Positions 34,481-45,610 of a DNA stretch of 64,000 nucleotides are shown in pieces (within the stretch, counting starts at the first letter, position 1; the number at the start of each line of letters is the position of its first letter). The notes under the pieces were generated by a model, which saw only the letters and a program-made list of their open reading frames with translations, did not search any database and was not told the origin of the DNA. Origin of the DNA: Magnolia sinica (taxonomy: Eukaryota > Streptophyta > Magnoliopsida > Magnoliales > Magnoliaceae). Made by a program: the position numbers and the translations under genes. The stretch spans positions 17,492,032 through 17,556,031 of the forward strand of contig NC_080582.1 of the NCBI RefSeq assembly GCF_029962835.1, given 5' to 3'.

Positions 34481-35433
34481 GCGTAAAGCATAATTACACT
34501 GGTGAGCTGAACCGAGTTTGACCCAAGTTTGGTTTGGTTTGTTATGTGAGAGCTTTACACGAGCCTAGCTTCAAGCTTATTCCTATTGTTTGGGCTTAGT
34601 TTGGTCTGGATTAGACAGTTTGAGCTTGGTTTGGTTTGGTTCAAATATTTGAATTGAACCAAGCAAGTTCATATCTAGGTCAAGTCAATTTTTTTTTTTT
34701 TGCTTAAATAAATAATATAAAAAATATGAACATTTTTAAATACGAAGATAATGCTACAAAATAATATTAAAAATGTCTAATAGAAAAGTAACAAAATTAA
34801 AAAATAACATAAAGTTTAATATCTTACATTAGACAATAACAATGAATAAAAAATTACAACTCAAAAGACAAGTATATATTAGTCTTAAAGTTTTCAATAG
34901 TAGAAGGTCATGACCAAAGTAATATTATTACATGGAAAGAATATCTCAGTGCTGATAAACAAAAAAACGATACGTGATTCATGCTGTCTCTCTGTTTTTA
35001 CATATCATTTTAGGACATGATCCAAAATTGAATCATATCCAAAGCTTAAGTGGACCAAACCAAAGGAAACAATGTACGTTCATGTATACTTATTATATAT
35101 CATCCACGTCGTCATGTATATGCATTATCCATGCTGCCCATCTGTTTTTACATATCATTTTAGACTATAATCTCAAAATTGAACCATATCCAAAGCTCAA
35201 GTGGATCATACCACAGGAATAATGTGCATACAATCTATGAGCCAAATCAAATTGAGCTTAATGAAGCCGAGCCCAGCTGGTACTGCCTTGATTTGAGCTT
35301 GGTTTGTATTTTTGAAGGAGCTTCGACTCCAAGGCTTAGTTTGGTTTGAACTTTTACTCGAACTAATCCAAGATGAGCTTTTCAAACCAATCTCAGTTGA
35401 GCTTTCGAGGTGGCTTGGTTTGTGTCTAGCTTT
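34481..35433. mobile_element. Insertion splitting the tandem array
   Basis: Both margins are rich in 'TTGGTTTGGTTTG' and 'GAGCTTGGTTTG' words, like subterminal repeats of an hAT-like element. The centre is very AT-rich. Inside, the left arm of a family A MITE is present twice as a direct repeat (34978-35075 and 35121-35218; shared 'TCTGTTTTTACATATCATTT') without its right arm. Exact ends were not resolved. Confidence 0.5.
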
Positions 35434-35850
35434 GCACCGAGATTGCGTGGAGCCCATGGATTAAAGGCTCAATAACTCATTTGGCGCTAAGTCTGGCCTG
35501 TGGGGTGCGCTGGGGTTGCATTGTTTCAATACTAAATCATGGTGCTGAACTCGATTGGACTCAACCAAGTCCAAGTCTACTCAGATGAATTGCCTCGGAT
35601 TGGGCCGATTAGGTGGCAGGTATGGTTTTCCACCAAGATTGTGTGGAGCCCATGGATTGAAGACTCGGTGACTCAGATCGACCCGTTTGGCACTGCTTCT
35701 GGACTTGGGGTGTGTTGGGATTTCATGTTTTTAATGCTAACTCATGGTGCTGAGGTGGATCGGACTTGACCAAGCCCGAGTCGACTCAGATGAGTTGCCT
35801 CAGGTTGGAAATATATATGGTTGCACGAAGATTATGTGGAGCCTAGGGTT
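35434..35850. repeat. Tandem array of ~200-bp units, part 2
   Basis: Units start at 35434, 35630 and 35823 (the last partial, diverging after 'GTGGAGCCTAGGGTTGACAC'). The sequence matches the units at 33898-34480. Confidence 0.88.
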
Positions 35851-36015
35851 GACACTGGGTCGGATCGAACCATATGTCAACTAGCACACGTCACCTTTGA
35901 CATGGGTTTGGAGAAATGGGCAGGTGGGTTAGGCTTGAGTTAGAAAATGTGGCCTGTTTTGGTAAATGCGTTGGCCTTGGGTTTGAACTATTGGGACGCA
36001 CTTTGGTTGGTGATT

Positions 36016-37295
36016 CCAACACCAACCAGCTAGCTAGTTTCAAAGCTTTGTTGGCCCCACAACGATGTTTGTGTTTTATCCATGCCATCCATCCATTTTT
36101 CTATCTTATTTTAGGCATGATCCTTAAAATGAGCCAGATCCAAATCACAGGTAGACCACACCACAAGAAAAAAAAAAAATATATAGTATTGAATGAATGT
36201 CCACCATTAAAAATTTCTTAGGGCCACTATAATGTTTATTTATCATCAAACCTGCTAAAAACATTACATAGACCTGGCCGAAGGGAACACACAAATATTA
36301 GCTTGATCCAAAACTTTTGTGGCTTCAAAAAGGTTTTCAACCGTGTAAGTGTTTAATCCCTAATGTTTCTTGTGGTGTGGCCCACTTGAGATTTTGACGT
36401 AGGTGATGAGGTTGAGCACCATCTTCCTCGAGAGGATAACTATCCCGAATCCACGAAACTTCTCTGGACTCCTCACAAAGGCTTCTAGAATTCACGAGAA
36501 AGCAAGCAAGCAAAATAGAAAATAAATTCTATAAAATTTAAAATTTATTAATGAATCAAATAAACAAGTTCACAACCCTTTAAATAAGGATACAAGTAAT
36601 GGGAGAGAAATCAGAAGCAAACTACAACTAAAACTTTTAGAATTCTTAACTTACTATAAATAATAAACTTACTATTTATAGACGTTCGTGATGTCTACTA
36701 GTGCGCAAGGTTTTCATGCAAAAGTAGTAACTTACTATTTATAGACAGTCGTGATGCCTACAAGCGCGCAAGGTTTTCGGGCAAAAATAGTGTCCTATTT
36801 GGCTTCACTAAGCTATTCTCCTAATATTTTAGGCTCTTTTCATGTTGGGCGCAACTTCTAAAGCCCAACTAATGAAGAGTTATAATCAAACTAAAACTAA
36901 ATAGTAAAAACGGAATTGAAATAGGGAAACGATTGTTGATCAAGGGGTATTTTGCAAATTCAGCTTGTGCAACCTGGCGTAGTGGGGTTGGATGGATAAA
37001 GTATCTTGTTCTACTCCAAAATCATATATTTTACACAAGATAATTCATTCCGGATTGTGAGATACACCCGATCTAAGGTCCAACGGTCCGGATCACTTCC
37101 GTCGTCGACCAGGCCTTTTCTGATCCATCTTGGCTATGAAACTGTCCGCGACCTACTCTACATCAAATTTGGAACAGCCCAATTTTTGGACTCATGACTT
37201 AAAATGATCTAAAAATTGATTAACGATATGGATAAAACATATACATCATAGTGGGGCCCACATAGCTTTGATACCAGCTAGCTGGCTGGTGTTGG
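36016..37295. mobile_element. Hairpin MITE (family A) split by an insertion
   Basis: Terminal repeats CCAACACCAACCAGCTAGCT (left) and the complement of the right end CCAACACCAGCCAGCTAGCT. The left arm and centre run to about 36398. The distal right arm resumes near 37166 with 'TTTTTGGACTCATGACTT' and 'CATCATAGTGGGGCCCACAT'. Between them lies foreign sequence. Confidence 0.8.
36399..37165. mobile_element. Unclassified insertion in a MITE
   Basis: About 770 bp that belongs to neither arm. It includes two direct copies of a ~63-bp unit (36666-36790; 'CTTACTATTTATAGACGTTC' versus 'CTTACTATTTATAGACAGTC', each with 'GCGCAAGGTTTTC'). It could be a solo LTR fragment on either strand, but I found no TG...CA ends or target duplication. 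Confidence 0.45.
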
Positions 37296-37748
37296 GGTCA
37301 CTGGCTAAACCGCGTCAGAATTATTGCAGGCATAGAAGGATTCGGATTGGGTACCGACCGCTCCAGTACTTAGCTTCGTATTGGTCGCTATTGAAAAACC
37401 TTTGTGGGCCTGCAATGATGTATGCATTTTATCTACGCGGTTCATTCACGTAGCGAGCTCATTTTAGGGTACTAAGATACATGCATGGAATGGATGTATC
37501 AACTAATTGGGCCGGGTTGGCATATCATTTGCCCCATATTTAGGCTGTGCCAGTCGGGTCTGGTTGAGCCCTAGCTGATTACAATTCGATGGGTCGGGTC
37601 GGGTCAGCTTTGTGTAGATGAAATTTAAGTCGGTCGGGTTAGGCTTGTTGTTTACTTGTTTAATCAATAGGTCTGGCTTTAGCTGACCCTGACTCAACCG
37701 GAACCGACGCATCGACACTCCTAGTAGTGCCCCCTCTTTTGTACATGG
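37296..37748. other. Repeat debris, no gene
   Basis: A left MITE arm fragment lies near 37400-37470 ('GTGGGCCTGCAATGATGTAT'), followed by 'CGGGTCGGGTC'-type words at 37500-37720 resembling hAT-like subterminal repeats. Confidence 0.45.
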
Positions 37749-38416
37749 TAGGGCTGAAAGTTGGGCAGATTCAACCTGACCAACCCGACATTGGGTTGGG
37801 CTTGAGCAGGATGTATTGGGTTTAGCATCGGGCTTGGGCTATACAAATTCCAACCTGATTAAACTTGGGTCAGGCTTGGGTTGAGGTCTCGGGTTGCCTG
37901 ACCCAATCCGAATCCAAACCCAAACTATATGCAGGTTACTTATAAATAATAATTGAGTACGGATCATCAAGGCACATGAAATTCCAATGCTGTCGGGTCT
38001 AATTGGTCCATGTCATTTCTGATGTCTCAATCTAACAAGACATCCTAGACTTCTCTCTTCCAAATAGATTGCGTCCTACACAACATGACTTTTAAAGGAA
38101 TAGATTGTCCTGTATTTTAGATTGTTTGTTTAGGAAAAAAAAAAAGTTCTTTTAAGATAAATAATTACACACATAATTAATAGAATTATAGATATAAAAA
38201 TAAGAGTGGTATTGAAGTACGATAGATTAAAGTAATAATGAAAATATTGGCCGATATCAATTGACCTACACGATCTTGGGTTGGGCTTGGGTTGAGAATT
38301 CTTAACCCAATCTACGTTAGGGCCAAGGTATAGTAACCTTGGATTGGGCTAGGGTCGAGCACCAACCCACCCCACCCCAACCCACCCCACCCCACCCCAC
38401 CCGACTTTCAGCCCTA
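37749..38416. mobile_element. hAT-like non-autonomous element (TAGGGCTGAAAG ends)
   Basis: The left end TAGGGCTGAAAGTTGGG and the complement of the right end TAGGGCTGAAAGTCGGG closely resemble Ac-type hAT termini. Flanks GTACATGG and ACACATGC share five of eight positions, a possible decayed 8-bp target duplication. The inner margins are packed with 'GGGTTGGGCTTGGG' and 'CCCAACCC' words, and the middle is AT-rich. No coding capacity. Confidence 0.75.
38364..38403 (-). repeat. (GGGGT)n tract, G-quadruplex-prone
   Basis: On the minus strand about eight runs of three or four G's separated by single T's or TT, at the right end of the hAT-like element. Confidence 0.85.
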
Positions 38417-38602
38417 ACACATGCTGCATGGCGGGGTATGAATCAGGATGGTCCATTTATTTTGCCCTATCGGGATGGAGGATGGTTTGGAAACGGGCCC
38501 ATCATATGATCTTGGCATGGGTCATGTTGACTGGTAGCCGGTTTTTTGTTTTCTACCGTTGGTTTGGAAGGTCAATGATTGGATGGCTACGATTACTCGA
38601 TC

Positions 38603-38608
<6 letters not shown>

Positions 38609-38669
<61 letters not shown>

Positions 38670-38689
38670 TATATATATATATATATATA
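38609..38689. repeat. (TA)n microsatellite
   Basis: A long TA run interrupted once by 'GTTT'. Confidence 0.95.
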
Positions 38690-39365
38690 ACAGTGGGCCA
38701 TCTGGTACCCTACTACGGTTCAGCCACCCTTACCATTACCTGGTGATCAATTAACATAGGGGCCATTAGATGGACGGTCTTGATTTGCTTAGCTCAAGAA
38801 CCCGAAAACTTATTTTCGAGTCTTTGTCCTGCCCGGTTAGGTAGACCAGAAAACTCGGCGGACCCTGTTGGTTCTGCTTGAGGGGATAAAATTACAAAAA
38901 TGATCTCCTTTAAAATATTCTCTAAAAAAGTGATACTCAAGACTTATGGGACCCACGTAGTCTGTTTATAACATCCAACCTGTTAAGCTAATGCACCACA
39001 CTATGATGTTAACACGAACAAATCATCAGATCAATCAAATCATCAGATGGGCCACACTTGAATTAAGTTATTTTGAATGGTGCTTATTATCTTTTACGGA
39101 TTAGCCAACATTACGATTGGATCTGTCGTATTTTTAGTTTATCTAATAATCATACAGAAGAAAGAGGGTAGTAATGTATTTTCTCTTCTTAAAAAGCACT
39201 ATTTTTCATAGAAAATTTAAATGATTTGATAGATGTTGGGCCAAAATGCATCTATGATCCAAGGCCCATTTTCATCATTTACATTCCTATATTGGTCCAT
39301 CTTGTTACGTGGCCTATCTCACACATGGTAATTAACACGGAATGTAAAGTTTCTGTTGTTGAAAG
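38690..39365. other. Intergenic, no gene recognised
   Basis: Mixed-composition sequence without conserved frames or clear repeats. Confidence 0.4.
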
Positions 39366-39803
39366 CTGTGACGCCCACCATGATGTTTGTGAGAAATCCA
39401 CTCTGTCCGTCCATCTTTTCATATCATGTTAGGAAATATTTCCAAACAAGGTAGATCCAAAACTCAAGTGGTTCCATACAGGAAAGAGTAAGGAGTGAAA
39501 TGCCTGTCATTGAAACCTTTTCAGGGTCTACTGAGATGTTTATATGCCATCCAAACTGCTAATAGCACTATTTCTACTTAGATGAACTGAAAACACAAAA
39601 ATATTAACTTGATGGAGTACTTTTGTGGCACCGGAATGTTTTCATAGTTAGTGCTTAATTCCCACTATTTCAAGTTATGTGGCTCACTTAAGTTTTGGAT
39701 TTACCTCATTTTTAGGACTAAGGGATCAGTTGATTTCTAACGGACATTCCAATGGCCCCACCTAGCTTCTGACCACGTAAACTTCCCGTGGTGCAGGCAA
39801 TCC
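39366..39803. mobile_element. Hairpin MITE (family A), right arm truncated
   Basis: Left arm 'CGCCCACCATGATGTTTGTG' and 'GTCCGTCCATC', centre 'AACTTGATGGAGTACTTTTG', right arm to 'CCTCATTTTTAGGACTAA', then a jump to the GGATTGCC-type end at 39796-39803 (CAGGCAATCC on the plus strand). Confidence 0.65.
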
Positions 39804-39927
39804 ACATCCTTTGGTAAGACATGTAAAAGTGTGACCCATTGTTTAGTGGTCATCATCATCTAGTCACTTTGGAATATCTTATATTCCTGATCATGCAATG
39901 GCATGTTGTAATAGATGGATATTTTTT

Positions 39928-40588
39928 TGGGCTGAAAGTAGGGCGGGTTCAACCCCACCAACTTGCGACGGACCTGACATTGGGTTGGGCTTGGGCAGAA
40001 TGTATTGGGTTTAGTCTTGGGCTTGGGCTATATAAACACCAACCCAATAAAACTTGGGTAGAGCTCGGGTTGCTCGACCCAACCTGAACCTGATCGATAT
40101 ATGAGTTACTTATAAATTATAATTAAGGGTGGATTGTCTATGTTGAAGCCTGAAGCCACAACAAATCCAAGTGCCACCAGGTCTCATTGGTCCACGTCAT
40201 TTCCGGTTACTTAAGCTAACAAGATACGCCAAATTTCTCTCCTGAGTAAATTGCATGCTATACAACACAACTTTTAAAGGAGTAGTTCTCTTTATTTTAG
40301 CTTATTAATTTGTTTAGAAAAATTGAAGTTCCTTACCATAAATAACTACATATATAATTAATAAAATCATACTTACAAAAAATAAGACGTATTGAAATAT
40401 AATAGACTAATGTAATAAAGAAAATATTAGCATGTATCCACTTGCCTGACCCGACCAATCCTACTTGGGTTGGACTTGGGTTGGGAATTCACAACTCGAG
40501 GTTGGGTTTAGGGTTGTGATATAGGAACCTTGGATTGGGCCAGGGTTAAGCACCAACCCAACCCAGCCTGCCTGACTGTCGGCCATTA
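39928..40588. mobile_element. hAT-like element (GGGCTGAAAGT ends), copy 1
   Basis: Starts GGGCTGAAAGTAGGGCGGG and has 'GGTTGGGCTTGGG' and 'CAACCCAACCCAGCC' margins, ending near CTGTCGGCC. Same family as 37749-38416, with a more decayed right end. Confidence 0.65.
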
Positions 40589-40937
40589 TTTCTCCATGTA
40601 CATGAAAGCTACATGTATTTAAGCATTCTATAGGCAAGCTGACACTTGAAAGGTTCGGATTCAGTTTTCATTGGGGCATGACATTAAAGCCTTTTACATA
40701 AACGGTCATGGTCATTGGATTATTTTTCTACGAAAGTGAACTCAGTGAAAGCCATTTTAGTTGGGAGTGGATTTAGTAAGCCCAGTGTAATATTAACTTC
40801 TGCCAGGTCGTGAGGTGGCGTCATTTCATCCACGAGTCAAATCACGGAGAGTATACACAGCAGCCTGACAACCATTTAAAAGTCCGTTGGCCTTCTGTTA
40901 TAAGTATCAGGCAGGTTTATAAAATGAGACCCGGCAG

Positions 40938-41310
40938 CAGTAAAGCCTTGTAGGGCCCAAGTAGTTCATCCATTAAATGATATAAATCCAAAGCTCGAAT
41001 GGATTAAATGCTCAGTATTAAATGTTTCTTAAGCCCACCGGTCCACAATATTTATTCATCCAACCAATTCAAAAATCATATAACACTAGATGACGAAGGA
41101 AAACACAAATATTAGCTTGATTCAACACTCATGTGGCTCCAAAAAAATTTCATCGTTGAGCATTCAATCACCATTATTTCTTGTAATGTGATTCACTCGA
41201 GTTTTCAATTGCGTCATTCTATAGCTCAGGGATTAAAATGAGTTGGCAAAATAAATGAACGGTAAGGATAAAATGCATACATCTTGGTGGGCCCATAAAG
41301 CTCTGATTGG
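40938..41310. mobile_element. Hairpin MITE (family A)
   Basis: Arms 'CCTTGTAGGGCCCAAG' and 'CTTGGTGGGCCCATAAAGC'. The left arm lacks the 'GAGCTCATTTTAG' block that its duplicate at 44105 keeps. Confidence 0.75.
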
Positions 41311-41314
41311 CATT

Positions 41315-41868
41315 GGACGGGGATTCTACCAACGGGTTGAGTAGCGAGAAGTGACATCACTGAGTTTTGTGGGCCCCACCATGATGTATTTGATGTATTT
41401 GTTGTATCCACACCGTCCGTCCATTTAGAGATATCATTTTATGATGTGAGACAAAAAGTGAGGAAGATCCAAGGCTGGAGTAGACCCACCACAGAAAACG
41501 GTGGGGAGAATTACGCCCATCATTGAGATCTTCCTGAGGTCCACATGATGTTTATTTGAGATCCAACATTCTCATAAGTTAACACAGACATGAAAGAAGG
41601 GAAAGCACAAATATCAGCTTGATCAAAAACTTTCGTGGCGCTTAGAAGTTTTTAAGGGTGGGCATCACTCTCACTATTGTTTTCTGTGGTGGGGTCTACT
41701 CCAGCTTAGGATCTGATTCTTTCTTTGGCTAGTGCCATAAAATGATCTCTCCAAATGAATGGACGGTGTAGATACAAAACATACACTATGGTGGGCCCCA
41801 CAGACCTAGGTAATGTCATTTCAGCAGCGAGTCTAGCTGCCCATACTGTTGTAAGCTAATCCGCGTCC
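41315..41868. mobile_element. Hairpin MITE (family B)
   Basis: Ends GGACGGGGATTCTACC and the complement of TAATCCGCGTCC. Flanks ATTGGCATT and GTTGGTACT are probably a decayed 9-bp target duplication. Inner blocks 'CACAGAAAACGGTGGGGAGA' and 'TTGTTTTCTGTGGTGGGG' pair. Confidence 0.85.
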
Positions 41869-41909
41869 GTTGGTACTGGGTCACCAACCAAACCAACTCC
41901 AGTAAAATA

Positions 41910-42437
41910 GGACGCGGAAAGGTTGAGTAGCGAGTAGTTCTATGGGTCCCGCCATGATATTTATTTTGTATCCATGCCATCTAGCCATTCTTAGAGATCA
42001 TTTTAGGGCATGAGCCAAAGAATGAATTAGATCTAAAGCTTGAGTGGACACCGCCACAGAAAACAGTGGAGAGAGTCATGCTCGCCATTTAAAACTTCTA
42101 AGGGCCACGAAAGTTTTTGATCAAGCTGATATTTGTGTTTTCTCTTATTTAATGTTTGTGTTAACTTATGAACAAGTTGGATCTCAAATAAACATCATGG
42201 TGGACCTTAGGAAGGTTTCAACGGTGGGCGTTATTCTTCCCACCATTTTTTTTGTGGTGGGGTCCACTACAGCTTTGCATCTGCCTTATTCTTTTGATCA
42301 TGCCCTAAAATGATCTCTCCAAATGGATGGATAGTATGGATACAACACATACATCACGGTGGCCCCACAGAACTAGGTGACGGCACTTCAGTAGCGAGTC
42401 TCGCTACTTAAGCTTTCAGTAGCTACTAATCCGCGTC
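41910..42437. mobile_element. Hairpin MITE (family B)
   Basis: Starts GGACGCGG and ends CTACTAATCCGCGTC, directly abutting the next family A element. The arms carry 'GGTCCCGCCATGAT' and 'ACATCACGGTGGCCCC'. Confidence 0.82.
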
Positions 42438-42947
42438 AGAAACGGACTGGCTACTCCCCTGCCATCAGGGCTGGTGGTCGGTGCTCTGTGGGACACACCA
42501 TTATGTGTGTGTTTCATCTATTCCGTTCATTCATTTTTACAAATTATTTTAGGGCTTTATCTCAAAATTGAGAGTGATATAAATCTCAGGTGGATCACAC
42601 CGCATGAAAACAATTGTGCTTCGATATCCACCATTAAAATCCTCCTCAGGCCCACTGAACTGTTTATTTGACATCTAATATGTTGATTAGGTCATACAAC
42701 CCAGATGAAGAGAAAAAACCAAAAATCAGCTTGATCCAAAACTTTTATGACCCCTAAAATGTTTTTAATGGTCAATGCTCATTCAACACTGTTTCGTGTA
42801 ATGTGGTCCATTTGAGATTGGGATATACCTCATTTTTCGTCTCATACCATAAAATGATCTATAAAAATAGATGGGCAACATGGATGAAGCACATACATCA
42901 TGGTGAGGCTCACAGAGCACCGACCATCGGTTAGAGAGGTGTCATGG
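42438..42947. mobile_element. Hairpin MITE (family A)
   Basis: Starts (A)GAAACGGACTGGCTACTCC with 'GGTGGTCGGTGCTCTGTGGG', centre near 42690-42750, right arm 'CATCATGGTGAGGCTCACAG'. The right terminal repeat is degraded after 'GTGTCATGG'. Confidence 0.85.
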
Positions 42948-44104
42948 TTGATAGTAAACCTTTGCATTTTCGTTAAGATTGGTAGATCCGGCCCGTCGGA
43001 GAATATCGACCCGATTGGAAGTTAATCGAAGAGGATCGGTCGTAGTTGGGATCAGTTGATAGTCGAATATTTTTGATCGAAAGTTGGGGTCAACCATACC
43101 AAACTTGGACGGACCTAACATTTGGTGGGCTTGGGCAAATTAATGTCTTGGGCTGGGTATAAACATCCATAAAACTTAGGTCATTGACTCGGTGTCAACC
43201 GATGCTTGAATTATTGATATATTGACTTATAAATTATAATTGAGGGCGGATCGTTGGACACTATTCGGATCATTTCATATGGTGTGGTCCACTTCATCTT
43301 TAATGTATCATAATTTTTGTTCAACGCCTAAATTGATATGTCAAAAAGGATGAACGGTTAGATACATATATACATCAAGGTGGGCCCACATGACTATAAA
43401 AAATTGGTATAAATGCATGCTGCATGTGTTGTCCCATCAGGTAGGCTAACCATAAATAGTAACGTCACCAAGTTAATAAAGCCCCACTATACTAATGGTT
43501 ATATCCACACCGTAATAAAATCATACTTACAAAAAATAAGACGTATTGAAATGTAATAGACTAATGTAATAAAGAAAGTATTAGCATGTATCCACTTGAC
43601 TAATCCGACCGAGCCTGCTTCGGTTGGACTTGGGTTGGGAATTCACAACCCAAAGTTGGGTTGAGTTAGGGTTGTGATATAGGAACCTTGGATTGGGCTA
43701 GAGTTAAGCACTATCCCGATCTAGCCTGCTTGACTGTCAGCCATTATTTCTCCATGTACATGAAAGCTACATGAATTTAAGCATTCTATAGGCAAGTTGA
43801 CACTGGAAAGGTTCGGATTCAGTTTTCACTGGGGCATGATTGATCCACATTAAAGCCTTTTACATAAAAGGTCATGGTCATTAGATTATTTTTCTATGAA
43901 AGTGAACTCAGTGAAAGCCATTTTACTTGGGAGTGGATTTAGTAAGTCCAGTGTAATATTAACTTCTGTCAGGCCGTGACGTGGCGTCATTTCATTCACA
44001 AGTCAAATCATGACGAGTATACACGGCATCCTGACAACCATTTAAAAGTCCGTGGGCCGTCTGTTGCAAGTACCAGGCAGGTTTATAAAATGAGACCCAT
44101 CAGC

Positions 44105-44492
44105 AGTAAAGCCTTGTAGGGCCAAGTAGTTCATCCATTACGCCAGCTCATTTTAGTACATGAGCTAAAAATGATATAAATCCAAAGCTCAAGTAGATTA
44201 AATGCTTACTGTAAAATGTTTCTTAAGCCCACCGGTCCACCACAATGTTTATTCATCCAACCAATTCAAAAGTCATATAACACTAGACGATGAAGGGAAA
44301 CTGATTCAAAACTCATGTGGCTCCAAAAAAATTTCAACGGTGAGCATTCAATCACCATTATTTCTTGTAATGCGATTCACTCGAGTTTTCATTTGCCTCA
44401 TTCTTTAGTTCATGGATTAAAATGAGTTGGCAAAATAAATGAACAGTTTGGATAAAACGCATACATTGTGGTGGGCCCATAAAGCTCTGATT
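44105..44492. mobile_element. Hairpin MITE (family A), duplicate
   Basis: Counterpart of 40938-41310, retaining 'CCAGCTCATTTTAGTACATG' in the left arm. Confidence 0.8.
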
Positions 44493-44498
44493 GGTATT

Positions 44499-45065
44499 GG
44501 ACGGGGATTCTACCAACGGGTTGAGTAGCGAGACTGGCTACGGAAGTGACATCACTGAGTTTTGTGGGCCCCACCATGATGTATTTGATGTATTTGTTGT
44601 ATCCACACTGTCCATCCATTCAGAGATATCATTTTATGATGTGAGACAAAAAATTGAGGAAGATCCAAAGCTGGAGTAGACCCACCACAGAAAATGGTGG
44701 GGAGAATTACGCCCATCATTGAGATCTTCCTAAGGTCCACCATGATGTTTATTTGAGATCCAACCTGTTCATGAGTTGACACAGACATGAAAGAAGGGAA
44801 AACACAAATATCAGCTTGATCAAAAACTTTCGTGGCCCTTAGAAGTTTTTAACGGTGGGCATCACTCTCACTATTGTTTTCTGTGGTGGGGTCTACTCCA
44901 GCTTAGGATTTGACTCTTTCTTTGGCTAGTGCCATAAAATGATCTCTCCAAATGAATGGACGGTGTGGATACAAAACATACATTATGGTGGGGCCCACAG
45001 ACCTTGGTGATGTCATTTCAGTAGCATGTCTCGCTGCCCATACAGTTATAAGCTAATCCGCGTCC
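44499..45065. mobile_element. Hairpin MITE (family B), duplicate
   Basis: Counterpart of 41315-41868. It keeps an 'ACTGGCTACGG' segment in the left end that copy 1 has lost. Flanks ATTGGTATT and GTTAGTACT. Confidence 0.85.
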
Positions 45066-45106
45066 GTTAGTACTGGGTCACCAACCAAACCAACACCAGT
45101 AAAATA

Positions 45107-45610
45107 GGACGTGGAAAGGTTGAGTAGCGAGTAGTTCTATGTGTCCTGCCATGATGTATATTTTGTATCCATACCATCTATCCATTCTGAGAGATCATTT
45201 TAGGAAATGAGCCAAAGAATGAATCAGATCTAAAGCTTGAGTGGACACCGCCATAGAAAACAGTGGAGAGACTCATGCCCACCATTTAAAACTTCTAAGG
45301 ACCACGAAAGTTTTCGATCAAGCTGATATTTGTGTTTTCTCTTATTTAATGTTTGTGTTAACTTATGAACAGGTTGGATCTCAAATAAACATCATGGTGG
45401 ACCTTAGGAAGGTTTCAACGGTAGACGTTACTCTTCCCACCATTTTTTGTGGTGAGGCCCACTATAGCTTTGGATCTGCCTCATTCTTTTGATCATGCCC
45501 TAAAATGATCTCTCCAAATGGATGGATAATACGGATACAACACATACATCAAGCCTTCCCCAATCCGATCCGACTTGGTCCGATGCCCACCTCTACTACT
45601 AATCCGCGTC
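45107..45610. mobile_element. Hairpin MITE (family B), chimeric right end
   Basis: Counterpart of 41910-42437. After 'ACACATACATCAAG' the right arm is replaced by 'CCAATCCGATCCGACTTGG' and 'GATGCCCACCTCTA', which is an hAT-like element end, before the final CTACTAATCCGCGTC. Confidence 0.78.

Larger units (their letters stand above)
39928..42947. repeat. Segmental duplication, copy 1 (~3.0 kb)
   Basis: In order: hAT-like element (39928-40588), unique spacer, family A MITE (40938-41310), two family B MITEs (41315-41868, 41910-42437) and a family A MITE (42438-42947). The same order and spacer sequence recur at 43078-46129, offset by about 3.12-3.17 kb. Shared spacer landmarks include 'TTGACACT/TTGAAAGGTTCGG' and 'GAAAGCTACATG'. 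Confidence 0.88.

Noticed and set aside
38378-38403. Internal telomere repeat
   Set aside because: The word is GGGGT/GGGTT in a short mixed run, not the plant TTTAGGG repeat.
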